NCBI RefSeq assembly: GCF_001717585.1
Contig: NZ_CP017042.1
Location: 2,076,501-2,140,500, forward strand
Length of the DNA: 64,000 nt
Direction: 5' to 3'
From: Selenomonas sp. oral taxon 920
GTDB taxonomy: Bacteria; Bacillota; Negativicutes; Selenomonadales; Selenomonadaceae
The position numbers were made by a program, and so were the translations under genes. The notes beneath the pieces were generated by a model. The model was given only the letters and a program-made list of their open reading frames with translations, was not told the origin of the DNA and searched no databases. Shown here piece by piece: positions 7,943 to 16,103 of the stretch (the stretch's first letter is position 1; each line of letters opens with the position of its first letter).

Positions 7943-9772
7943 TTAACAAGCTTTAAAGATCTCGAGGAAGCCCATGCGCACGGAAAGGCTCATCTCAGCC
8001 TCCGCACATGCGACACCATCCAAACAAAACAAGGGCTTCAACCGTTCCATAAGAGGAACATCGACTTCAAAAGCTACAGTATGCATTTTATAGTGATTCA
8101 GAAGCGGATGTTCATCAAGAGCTGTCAAAAGCTGCCCATAGGGAATACTGGAAAATCTATTCACCTCGCCTAAGTCGCTATATATCTCCCGCGTCCCCGT
8201 ATCCATAATATGACAGAGTTCGTAGGCACTGCCAGGATTACGCACTGGCAAAAGCAATATGCTGCTCGGTGCAAGAAGCGCATAGAGCCGTTCAATGTCT
8301 GCGACCACATCGCCGAGAGGAAGCTCGTCCAGATAGCAGCCCGCACTAATGAGATTGTATGAACAGCCGCTTTGCACGACAGCCTCCTCTACACTGGACG
8401 CCGTAATTGTTTCATCAAAGAGGTACTCTGTATCGGGCAGATACCGTTTATCAAAAACCGCAGCTGTCATATGTGGTACCCCCCCCTCTTTCCGATACTG
8501 ATTAAGAATCATGCAGCCAAGATCACCAAAGCGTGGTTCCAGCATGAGGACATGTTCCTTCCCACAGAAGGCATGCCCTCTCCATATGTCCTCAACACCA
8601 GAAAAGCCGCCACGTGACTCCCATGCGTCCACGCCCCATTTCTCATAATAAACGCGACGCATCTCATCAAGAGCATTTCTTGGCACCTTTTGACGCCCCT
8701 CACCGAGTGTCACTCCACCGAAGTGATGCATAAATGTATCTTTAAGAAGCACCTGCCGCCAGCCAGTACGACGAAGAAGTGTTGATAGGTCATCATCCAC
8801 AAACTCGCCTCGTGTATATATTGGATCAATTAATCCCAGCTGATGAAGACGCTTCGGGACAATATACAGAAACGGCATCAGCTGACTGCGATCTTCCCAA
8901 ATGGTAGGCTTTCGATAATTATAGGTCTCCGCAAATCTCTGCATCTCTTCCATCCCATCAAAAGTATTGGGATAAGGAACAGGGATTCCCTGAAAATTAG
9001 ATACGCTTTCCTCATTACAGGTAGGAACTGCCATTGCGATGCGACCATCAGACTCCATCGCCACAAGAAGATTTTCAAGCCAATGCGGTGTGGCAACGAC
9101 ATCATTGGAGTATCCAACGTAGTATTTCCCCTCCGCAATGTACTGCGCCGCATTGAAGCCGAGAATATTGTATTTCAAATTGATCTTCTTTGTATGCGGC
9201 AGGCTCTCAAAATATTCTCGTGTACCGTCATCCGAACCGTTGTTGATCGTAATGAGTTCCACCCGCCCGCTCGAAAAATCTGTATGGGCAAATATACTCT
9301 CGACTGCCGCTTTCGTGTATTCCAACTTATTATATGCACACAGTACAATCGACACGTCGTACGTACATTCCATACGCGGTGCATGATGCAGGTCGCGCAT
9401 CGCCTGCATCAATGCTGCTTGATGTTGTGCCCTGCGTCCTTCGTCCGAAAGAACCTCTGCCGCGAGATGCCACAGGCGCTGCATTTCGAGGATGAACGGA
9501 CGGATCTCACAGGAAAACACACGTGCAAACAGGGATGGATCACGCTGCAGCTCCTCCATCGATGCCTGAATATTGCGTGCGTACAGATATACCTTTTGCA
9601 GGAGGCCGTCCGCCCCCCGCGTTTCCGCTTCGACCGCCGCCGCGATCCTGCGCAGATTATCCATCAACTCAACAACGGCGGGGGAATCCGTCCCATCCTC
9701 AATCACGGCTGCAATATAGTCCACCGCCTCCACGGATACCTCCAGCAGAGACCGCATCTGTTCCTTGTCCAT
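7943..9772 (-). CDS. Family 2 glycosyltransferase with extra N- and C-terminal domains
   Basis: 609 residues. An N-terminal helical region (1-130) is followed by a GT2 domain (YDVSIVLCAYNKLEYTKAAV, then LITINNGSDDGTRE, GYSNDVVATPHWL and GEFVDDDLSTLLRR). After residue ~400 a third region (HVLMLEPRFGDLGCMILNQY, then LISAGCYLDELPLGDVVADI) resembles a decayed methyltransferase-type Rossmann fold. It has no clear SAM glycine motif, so catalysis there is uncertain. It sits 27 bases after rfbH in the operon and probably transfers a cluster-specific sugar. Confidence 0.8.
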   Translation of the reverse strand: MDKEQMRSLLEVSVEAVDYIAAVIEDGTDSPAVVELMDNLRRIAAAVEAETRGADGLLQKVYLYARNIQASMEELQRDPSLFARVFSCEIRPFILEMQRLWHLAAEVLSDEGRRAQHQAALMQAMRDLHHAPRMECTYDVSIVLCAYNKLEYTKAAVESIFAHTDFSSGRVELITINNGSDDGTREYFESLPHTKKINLKYNILGFNAAQYIAEGKYYVGYSNDVVATPHWLENLLVAMESDGRIAMAVPTCNEESVSNFQGIPVPYPNTFDGMEEMQRFAETYNYRKPTIWEDRSQLMPFLYIVPKRLHQLGLIDPIYTRGEFVDDDLSTLLRRTGWRQVLLKDTFMHHFGGVTLGEGRQKVPRNALDEMRRVYYEKWGVDAWESRGGFSGVEDIWRGHAFCGKEHVLMLEPRFGDLGCMILNQYRKEGGVPHMTAAVFDKRYLPDTEYLFDETITASSVEEAVVQSGCSYNLISAGCYLDELPLGDVVADIERLYALLAPSSILLLPVRNPGSAYELCHIMDTGTREIYSDLGEVNRFSSIPYGQLLTALDEHPLLNHYKMHTVAFEVDVPLMERLKPLFCLDGVACAEAEMSLSVRMGFLEIFKAC

Positions 9773-9799
9773 CTCTTCTCCCTCTCGTCCAACAGCAGC

Positions 9800-11131
9800 T
9801 TACTGTACGCGCACCGCATCCTTTACTGTCTGCGCCATATAGTCGATCTTCTCATCCGTCAGCCCGGGGTAGACACCAAGCCAGAACGTATCGTTCATAA
9901 TGCGGTCGGTCTGTGTCAGTTCTCCTGCGATACGGTAGCCTTTTCCCGCAGCACGCATCGCATCAAAGCAGGGATGCTTCGTCAGATTCCCCGCAAAGAG
10001 CATCCGCGTCTGGATGCCATGCTCCTCGATATAACGCACAATTTTTGCTCGTTCGACACCTTCGCGGCAGGTCAGCAGGAAACCGAACCAGCTCGGATTT
10101 GCGTGCTCCGTTGCGGTCGGCAGGATAAAGAATTCCTCCATATCCGAAAGCGCCTCTTTGAGGTGTGTGAAATTATGCCGCCGTCGCTCGACAAAGGACG
10201 GAAGTTTCTTCAGCTGTGCGACACCAACAGCAGCCTGCAGATCCGTCACCTTCAGGTTATAGCCGAAATGCGAATAGACATATTTATGATCGTAGCCGCG
10301 CGGCAGTTCCCCATCCTGCCGATCAAAGCGGTGTCCGCAGAGATTATCCTGTCCTGATGCACAGATGCAGTCGCGCCCCCAGTCCCGCAGAGAGCGCACG
10401 ATGCGGTGCAGGAGAGCGCTATCCGTATAGACCGCACCGCCCTCGCCCATCGTCATATGATGCGGCGGATAGAAACTCGACGTACCGATGTCGCCGATCG
10501 TTCCCGTATAGCGCTCCGTTCCGCTTAGTGTGTACTGTGAGCCGAGTGCGTCGCAGTTGTCCTCGACAAGCCAGAGATTATGACGGTCACAGAACGATTT
10601 CACCGCCGCGAGATCGAACGGATTGCCGAGCGTATGCGCGATCATCACCGCCTTTGTTCGCGCGGAGAGGGCTCCCTCGAGGAGGCTCACATCCACATTG
10701 TACGTCGGCAGACTTACATCCACGAAGACGGGCACCGCACCGTACTGAATCATCGGTGCAACCGTCGTCGGAAACCCCGCCGCGACCGTGATGACCTCAT
10801 CGCCGCGCTGCACAGCACGCTCCCCGAGGAGCGGGGATGTGAGTGCCATAAAGGCAAGGAGATTCGCCGACGAGCCGGAGTTGACTAGCGAGCAATGCTT
10901 CACCCCCAAGAATGCCGCAAGACCACGTTCAAACTCCTCCGTATAGTGCCCCGCTGTCAGCCAGAACTCAAGCGCGCTCTCTACAAGATTCTCCATCTCC
11001 TCGTGGTCGTAGACACGTGCCGCATACGGCAGACGATCCCCCGGCGCAAAGCCCTCCTTCGGCGCATGATATTTCTCCGCATACTCCCGTACCAGTGCGA
11101 GAATCTTTTCGCGCATCTCCTGTTCACTCAT
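9800..11131 (-). CDS. rfbH: CDP-4-keto-6-deoxyglucose 3-dehydratase (E1, RfbH/AscC type)
   Basis: 443 residues, PLP/PMP-fold DegT family. The usual PLP lysine is replaced by histidine (SFYPPHHMTMGEGG, His224/His225), the hallmark of the C3-dehydrating E1 enzymes. The iron-sulfur cysteines are present: Cys193 and Cys255-x-Cys257-x7-Cys265, with the same close spacing as known for Yersinia E1. With an E3-type reductase it removes the 3-hydroxyl of CDP-4-keto-6-deoxyglucose, giving 3,6-dideoxyhexoses. No reductase gene of the E3 type is in the window. The gene lies between the epimerase/reductase gene and a glycosyltransferase, consistent with a CDP-dideoxy-sugar route. Confidence 0.93.
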   Translation of the reverse strand: MSEQEMREKILALVREYAEKYHAPKEGFAPGDRLPYAARVYDHEEMENLVESALEFWLTAGHYTEEFERGLAAFLGVKHCSLVNSGSSANLLAFMALTSPLLGERAVQRGDEVITVAAGFPTTVAPMIQYGAVPVFVDVSLPTYNVDVSLLEGALSARTKAVMIAHTLGNPFDLAAVKSFCDRHNLWLVEDNCDALGSQYTLSGTERYTGTIGDIGTSSFYPPHHMTMGEGGAVYTDSALLHRIVRSLRDWGRDCICASGQDNLCGHRFDRQDGELPRGYDHKYVYSHFGYNLKVTDLQAAVGVAQLKKLPSFVERRRHNFTHLKEALSDMEEFFILPTATEHANPSWFGFLLTCREGVERAKIVRYIEEHGIQTRMLFAGNLTKHPCFDAMRAAGKGYRIAGELTQTDRIMNDTFWLGVYPGLTDEKIDYMAQTVKDAVRVQ

Positions 11132-11149
11132 TTATTTCTCTCCCTGCAT

Positions 11150-12037
11150 TTACAGTAAATATCCCCTGCACAGCCCCTCAATAAATCCAGTTGTAGGCTG
11201 CCATCCCGTATCACGACGCAGTTTATCCACGGATGCCTGCAAGGAAAAATTGCCAGTCCCCTCGCCATAGGAGACTGCCGCATTTGGGGCGATGGTGCGC
11301 TGTGCCTCCGCAACAAAGTCACGCAGGGGACGATAGTCCCCATGTGCAATATTGTAGATCTCGTCCGTACGCCCCCGTTCGACAAGTGCAAGAAGCGCAT
11401 CCGCCGCGTCCGCTGCATAGAGGTAGTCCCAATTCTGTGCCCCCGTCGAGGAGAATGCGAAGGGCTTCCCTTCCCTTAGGGACTCAGCCAGTGCGGGCAG
11501 CATACGCCCCTCCTGCTCGTACTTCCCATAGAGACTGAACACGCGCCCCCAGATCCATTCTATGCCGAGTTCTGCGGCACGTACACGAGAGAGTGCACAG
11601 GCAGCAAGCTTTGCTGCGCCGTAGGCATCGCCGGGATGCGGACACGTCGCCTCCGTGATGAGCTGTGTCTGCCGCCCGTACTCCGCCTGTGAGCCCGTGC
11701 AGATAAAGCGATGGCAGCCAAGGCGTGCCGCTGCTTCGAGTGCGCTGAGTGTATGCACAATATTGCCGTACTGTATAGAAAAGTCATCACGAGCACCCTG
11801 CCATGCGAGATGGAAGAACACATCGCACGGCTCTCCGATCAGCTTGTCAAGATGTGCATATTCCGCAAGATCCGCGAAAACAAGTGTGCATTGTTCTGAA
11901 TCCACAATCCGTGCATTGTGCGGTGAGTCCGGACGCACAACGGCATAGATGTGCGCATCGTCTTCCCGCATCAGCCGCTCGACGAGGTTGCAGCCAAGAA
12001 ATCCCGCTGCACCTGTGACAATGTATTGTTTCAACAT
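11150..12037 (-). CDS. NAD(P)-dependent sugar-nucleotide reductase/epimerase (extended SDR)
   Basis: 295 residues. Glycine motif TGAAGFLG at the N-terminus, catalytic Tyr-x3-Lys in DAYGAAK (near residue 145) with upstream GSQAEYG, typical of CDP-abequose synthase, paratose synthase and related 4-ketoreductases. In a CDP-dideoxyhexose operon it would reduce the 4-keto group or a keto group on an added side chain. The ATG at 12037 was chosen; a GTG at 12040 is equally possible because GAGGA lies 8 bases before it. Exact product stereochemistry cannot be read from sequence. Confidence 0.82.
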   Translation of the reverse strand: MLKQYIVTGAAGFLGCNLVERLMREDDAHIYAVVRPDSPHNARIVDSEQCTLVFADLAEYAHLDKLIGEPCDVFFHLAWQGARDDFSIQYGNIVHTLSALEAAARLGCHRFICTGSQAEYGRQTQLITEATCPHPGDAYGAAKLAACALSRVRAAELGIEWIWGRVFSLYGKYEQEGRMLPALAESLREGKPFAFSSTGAQNWDYLYAADAADALLALVERGRTDEIYNIAHGDYRPLRDFVAEAQRTIAPNAAVSYGEGTGNFSLQASVDKLRRDTGWQPTTGFIEGLCRGYLL

Positions 12038-12109
12038 CACGGTTTTCGTCCTCAAAAAAAGCCACAGACTTTGGTAAGCATAATATATCGGGCTAAAACA
12101 AACATCTGT

Positions 12110-13219
12110 TTACCCCCCCATCTCAACCGGATAGGCATAGAGAACAGTTTCCGCAAAAGAATGCGCGTGATGTCGGACGGCAAAACGATAATCCGTCAGC
12201 TCCTCACGCAAATAAGAAAAAATACGATACATGTCAGAACAGTTGTGGTAGATGCACACTGCGATCTTTGGGCGATCACGCCTGATGACATTAATCCCCC
12301 CTTGCAGCATGTCGAGTTCACGACCTTCAATATCCGCCTTCAAAAAGCCAATGTGCTCATCCCTGAAAAGATCGTCGACCTTATAAATGACAAGGGTTTC
12401 TCCCTCATCCGATGCCCCTTCCTCAGAGATGCGCGATCCCAGCTGTGCATTTGTTCCGCTGCCGGGAACAACATGACCTTGGCAGCTTTCTTTTCCAATC
12501 CCCGCCTGAATGAGTCGGATACGCCCATCCTCAAGTGCCCATTCCCTTCGCAGTCGCTCCACACGGGCGGAAAGCGCCGCAAACGATGCAGCATTCGGCT
12601 CAATGGCATAGATGCGCGCGAATGCGCCCTGCCGATTGTTCAGATACTGCTCAATCGTATCCCCGACATACGCGCCGATGTCCACAAACACCTCACGATA
12701 TGCACATCCGTAAAACTCCGGCACAGCGAAATATTGTGCGTGCTCCATATGCTGTAAGGGGCGGTTTTCGAGATGTGCCAAAATCCGATCCGCATAGACG
12801 GCAAGCGAAGTTTCATCCAGAGCAGCTGCATTCTCCATGATTTCCTGCGCATGACGTGCGTAAACATACTCTGCCACGAGGAGGTACGGAATTCCTATGC
12901 TGCAGAGCTGCGCCCCGATTTCCCTGCATGTCCGTCGATCATCCGTGCATAGAAGCACCGCCGCATCCGCATAACCGGCGATCTTGCTCGCCGGAACAAC
13001 CGGCTTGCCATAGTAGCCCGTCCCATATTTGGATGTGTTATTGTCCACGTAGGCAATAGGATCAATGCCCTCAGCTTCAAAACATGGCAGATAAAGTTCC
13101 GTCGTCGAGCCCGTGCCGAACACAAGCCATTCCTTTTTACCGCCGCGCACCTTCTGCACCTGCTCAGCAGCGTTTCTCAGTCCCTCTTCCAGACGCTGCA
13201 GCCAATCGTTTCCCGTCAT
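12110..13219 (-). CDS. FkbM-family SAM methyltransferase with N-terminal Rossmann-like domain
   Basis: 369 residues. The C-terminal half has the SAM motif VFVDIGAYVGDTIEQYL, then IYAIEPNAASFAALSARV and DDLFRDEHIGFLKADIEGRE, all typical of FkbM O-methyltransferases. The N-terminal ~150 residues (WLVFGTGSTTELYLPCFEAE, then PIAYVDNN) look like a separate nucleotide-binding fold also seen in glycan-modifying enzymes. Its start codon overlaps the previous stop as TAATG. Likely role: O-methylation of a sugar or side chain in the glycan built by this operon. Confidence 0.82.
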   Translation of the reverse strand: MTGNDWLQRLEEGLRNAAEQVQKVRGGKKEWLVFGTGSTTELYLPCFEAEGIDPIAYVDNNTSKYGTGYYGKPVVPASKIAGYADAAVLLCTDDRRTCREIGAQLCSIGIPYLLVAEYVYARHAQEIMENAAALDETSLAVYADRILAHLENRPLQHMEHAQYFAVPEFYGCAYREVFVDIGAYVGDTIEQYLNNRQGAFARIYAIEPNAASFAALSARVERLRREWALEDGRIRLIQAGIGKESCQGHVVPGSGTNAQLGSRISEEGASDEGETLVIYKVDDLFRDEHIGFLKADIEGRELDMLQGGINVIRRDRPKIAVCIYHNCSDMYRIFSYLREELTDYRFAVRHHAHSFAETVLYAYPVEMGG

Positions 13220-14850
13220 TACAGGGGGCTCCTTCCATCTACATCAAAGAGGCTTTCCGTCACGAACGAAATCTCCATACTGCCTTTCGTTCTGGATCGT
13301 ACGTCTGCAAACATCGAGGCAATTTCCACATTCAGTTCGTCCCAGCGATTGTCCGGGTTGAGCGTTGGCAGAGACGGGTCCGCATAGCTCTCGTTATAGG
13401 CATGGCGGAACCCGTCGAATCCCGCAATTGCGACATTCTTTACCCCAATGCTGTTGAACAGCCGCAGAGCAGAAATCACGGCATTGTCGAAATGCGGCCA
13501 GCCGCGTTTGATGGCACGGTTGAAGTTCAGAACCAGTTCACTGTCTGCTTCCTCCAACTGAATGCTCGACAGCACAATTTTCTTCGTCGCCGCAAATGTC
13601 GTTTCATGGGCATTTTTTGCGTAGTCATAGCGTGCACTGTTGACAAAGAACAGATAGTCGTAAGTATAGCCGTCGCAAATCGCATTGACGCCAATCACGA
13701 CAGGATTTTCCTTTTTGATGAACGCATGCACGCTCTGTGCCTTGTCGATAACGGATCGCCCCGGTGCCACCAGAAGCACCGTCCGCCCCTCAAACGCTCG
13801 GCGCAATGCACGAACAGCATCCTCATCATCAATGTGGCGGGACTGATTCTCAAGATAACGCTGTTCCAGCAGATCATAGTCGTACTTGTGCCTCTCTGCC
13901 TGCGACAGGGATGCGATGATGTTGCGCATATCGCGTGCGTTCGCCCTGTGATTGCGCTGAAGGTAGGCAATATTGTTGACGTGACACTGGTAAAGCCCCG
14001 CGACAAAATACGGCGTGGAGTAGCCCCATGTATATGCCTGCTGAAACGGCTCCATGTAGGTATCAATCGCATCCAGTATGGCATCCAAATCATAGTTTCC
14101 GTGCTTCTTGCGGTTCAAATAACTCGCGACCAGCTCCGTCGTCGCATTCCCCGCTCCGCGTCCCATGCCGCAGAGGCTCGCATCCACCATGACGGTGCGT
14201 CCGGATGTCTCCAACAAATCGATAAAGCGAATGGTCAGGGCAAAGGAGAGCTGCTGATTGTTGTGCGAATGGAAACCAAGCCCGACTGCCTTGTCAAGCT
14301 TTGCGTCCATTACACTGACGATGCGCTCCAAGTCCTCCGCATACATCGCACCAAACGTGTCAACAACGGACAATGCGACGGGCGAGAATGCGTTGACCTC
14401 CGCCACGAGCTCCTCTAAATCCGCATTGCTGTACGCCATCGTATTTGCCGCTTGCAGGAATACCTGATATCCCTTTTCACGTATCTTTTTCGCGACAGCA
14501 ATCCCCTCCCTGTGTTTCCCATGCGGGAACACGACGCGGACGGCATTGATGGATGTTCCATCGCAGGGCGGGAGCTGCTCCGTATCGTAGCGATCCCAAT
14601 CGATCATCGCGACATACGTCGCACGTGACGACCGCTCAACGAGATAGGGGACGGCATCCCCCGGTACATGAAAAAAGCTCGTACCTTCCTCATGCGGCTT
14701 GTCTTTCAACCAACCGATCTCGATGATATCGACGCGTGCCTCCTGCAATTTCTTGATAATTCCCTTGATTGCCGGCGTTCCAAAATGTGACTCCGTAATG
14801 TATGCACCATCGCGCAGTGTGCAGTCCAGCAGCACGATTTTTTCTTCCAT
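13219..14850 (-). CDS. HMGL-type aldolase fused to a C-terminal MptE/DUF115-like domain
   Basis: 543 residues. Residues 1-300 are a DRE-TIM metallolyase: LLDCTLRDGAY at the start, ALSVVDTFGAMY, GLGFHSHNNQQL and GMGRGAGNATTE. This family includes 4-hydroxy-2-oxovalerate aldolase and homocitrate synthase, which make or break C-C bonds at 2-oxoacids. Residues ~355-543 (TVLLVAPGRSVIDKAQ, VIGVNAICDGYTYDYLFFVN) resemble the DUF115/MptE-like fold found in some flagellin-modification proteins. Next to a TPP enzyme and a dideoxy-sugar pathway, it may supply or modify a carbon branch. The exact reaction is unknown. Confidence 0.75.
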   Translation of the reverse strand: MEEKIVLLDCTLRDGAYITESHFGTPAIKGIIKKLQEARVDIIEIGWLKDKPHEEGTSFFHVPGDAVPYLVERSSRATYVAMIDWDRYDTEQLPPCDGTSINAVRVVFPHGKHREGIAVAKKIREKGYQVFLQAANTMAYSNADLEELVAEVNAFSPVALSVVDTFGAMYAEDLERIVSVMDAKLDKAVGLGFHSHNNQQLSFALTIRFIDLLETSGRTVMVDASLCGMGRGAGNATTELVASYLNRKKHGNYDLDAILDAIDTYMEPFQQAYTWGYSTPYFVAGLYQCHVNNIAYLQRNHRANARDMRNIIASLSQAERHKYDYDLLEQRYLENQSRHIDDEDAVRALRRAFEGRTVLLVAPGRSVIDKAQSVHAFIKKENPVVIGVNAICDGYTYDYLFFVNSARYDYAKNAHETTFAATKKIVLSSIQLEEADSELVLNFNRAIKRGWPHFDNAVISALRLFNSIGVKNVAIAGFDGFRHAYNESYADPSLPTLNPDNRWDELNVEIASMFADVRSRTKGSMEISFVTESLFDVDGRSPL

Positions 14851-14903
14851 TCTTTTACTCCTTTGCTATCGCAGACAACAATATATGGATAAAGGGGCTC
14901 AGA

Positions 14904-16103
14904 TCAAAACAGCTTGATGATGCGATTCGGGAGCCGCATTGTATCGCGAATCACAGACGCAATCTCATCCTGCGCGTACTGCGAGGAGATAAGCACGGGA
15001 ACATTGGGGTGCTCCCGCAGGACCGCAGGGGGAGAGATCGTCCCTACATAGGCATGTTGTCCATGATAGTTGACGTTCGAATCCACAACACCAAAAACGT
15101 TTTCCTCCGACAGAACTCCCATCTGGAAGAGAAGCGCTGTCTGTGTTGCTGCTCCCCATACAAAGGCTTTCTCTCCCCGAAGCTCTGATGCGACACGTCT
15201 GCGAACGTGCTCTACAAGCTCCGCACACGCATCCAGATACTCCTGCATCGCCGCATCATCGCGTCTGCGGTTCTCACCCACCGCCTCCGGATTGTCCGAT
15301 GAGGCAGAACAGGATCCTGCCCCATGCTGCCATATCCCATGCAGATTTCCCGCCACGCCGCAGACAGCCTCCTCGTCGCGTGCCACGGAAACAGCTTCCA
15401 TGCCAAAGGTCAAAAGCAACGCATCCAAACTGGCACGGCTGAAGAAATTGATATGTTCGGCACTGAACTCCTGATAGAGGTCTGCATGCGTCCGAAATTG
15501 CTCCATATCAGGAAGAAAGAGATAGAGCTTCCCTTGCGCAGAAAGAAGCGACAGACATTCTTTCAGATTTTCCCGCAAATCCAGCAAATGCTCCAAGACG
15601 CCGCTCAAAATAACAAGATCAAACGAATCCTCAAAGGGTTCGGGCAAGTTTCCTAGCCCCCCCTGATATGCCTCGATTCCATAGTGTTCCTTGATATGGG
15701 TGCAATTTTTCCCCGACAGCTCAAGACCGAACAAATGCGTATAGCCATGCCGCTGCAGCTCACCCAAGAGCCCGCCCGAAGCACAGCCGATATCAAGAAT
15801 GCGTGCTTCCTTGCCGACGTGTTTCGCAATAAATGCCGCCTCACGCTCATAGACTCGCTTCATTGGAGCCGAGAGTACAAAGGACGCTCCCTCATAGCGC
15901 GACAGCATCGCGTAGTAATCCGCAAGCGGCATGGATTCCTCGATGTTGCCCGCGTAGAAGAGCCCACACGCGGGACACGCACAGACATCGTAGGCACGAA
16001 AAGGCATGATGGAAGCAGCGGCAGAAAAATCACGCCGAAAGACGTGACGCGCCTTTTCTGTTGGCGTATCACAGCCGGGACACGCCGTGCGCAAAATCTT
16101 CAT
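14904..16103 (-). CDS. Sugar C-methyltransferase-type SAM enzyme
   Basis: 399 residues with the three-part layout of NDP-sugar C-methyltransferases. First comes an N-terminal zinc-binding motif (CPGC and CACPACG within residues 9-47), then a SAM domain (ILDIGCASGGLLGEL, near residue 100) with DLVILSGVLEHL, and finally a C-terminal domain (AFVWGAATQTALLFQM, then VFGVVDSNVNYHGQ). The start overlaps the TPP-enzyme stop as ATGA. In characterised relatives the substrate is a 4-keto sugar methylated at C3. The operon therefore holds two possible branch-forming enzymes, this and the TPP enzyme. Confidence 0.83.
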   Translation of the reverse strand: MKILRTACPGCDTPTEKARHVFRRDFSAAASIMPFRAYDVCACPACGLFYAGNIEESMPLADYYAMLSRYEGASFVLSAPMKRVYEREAAFIAKHVGKEARILDIGCASGGLLGELQRHGYTHLFGLELSGKNCTHIKEHYGIEAYQGGLGNLPEPFEDSFDLVILSGVLEHLLDLRENLKECLSLLSAQGKLYLFLPDMEQFRTHADLYQEFSAEHINFFSRASLDALLLTFGMEAVSVARDEEAVCGVAGNLHGIWQHGAGSCSASSDNPEAVGENRRRDDAAMQEYLDACAELVEHVRRRVASELRGEKAFVWGAATQTALLFQMGVLSEENVFGVVDSNVNYHGQHAYVGTISPPAVLREHPNVPVLISSQYAQDEIASVIRDTMRLPNRIIKLF

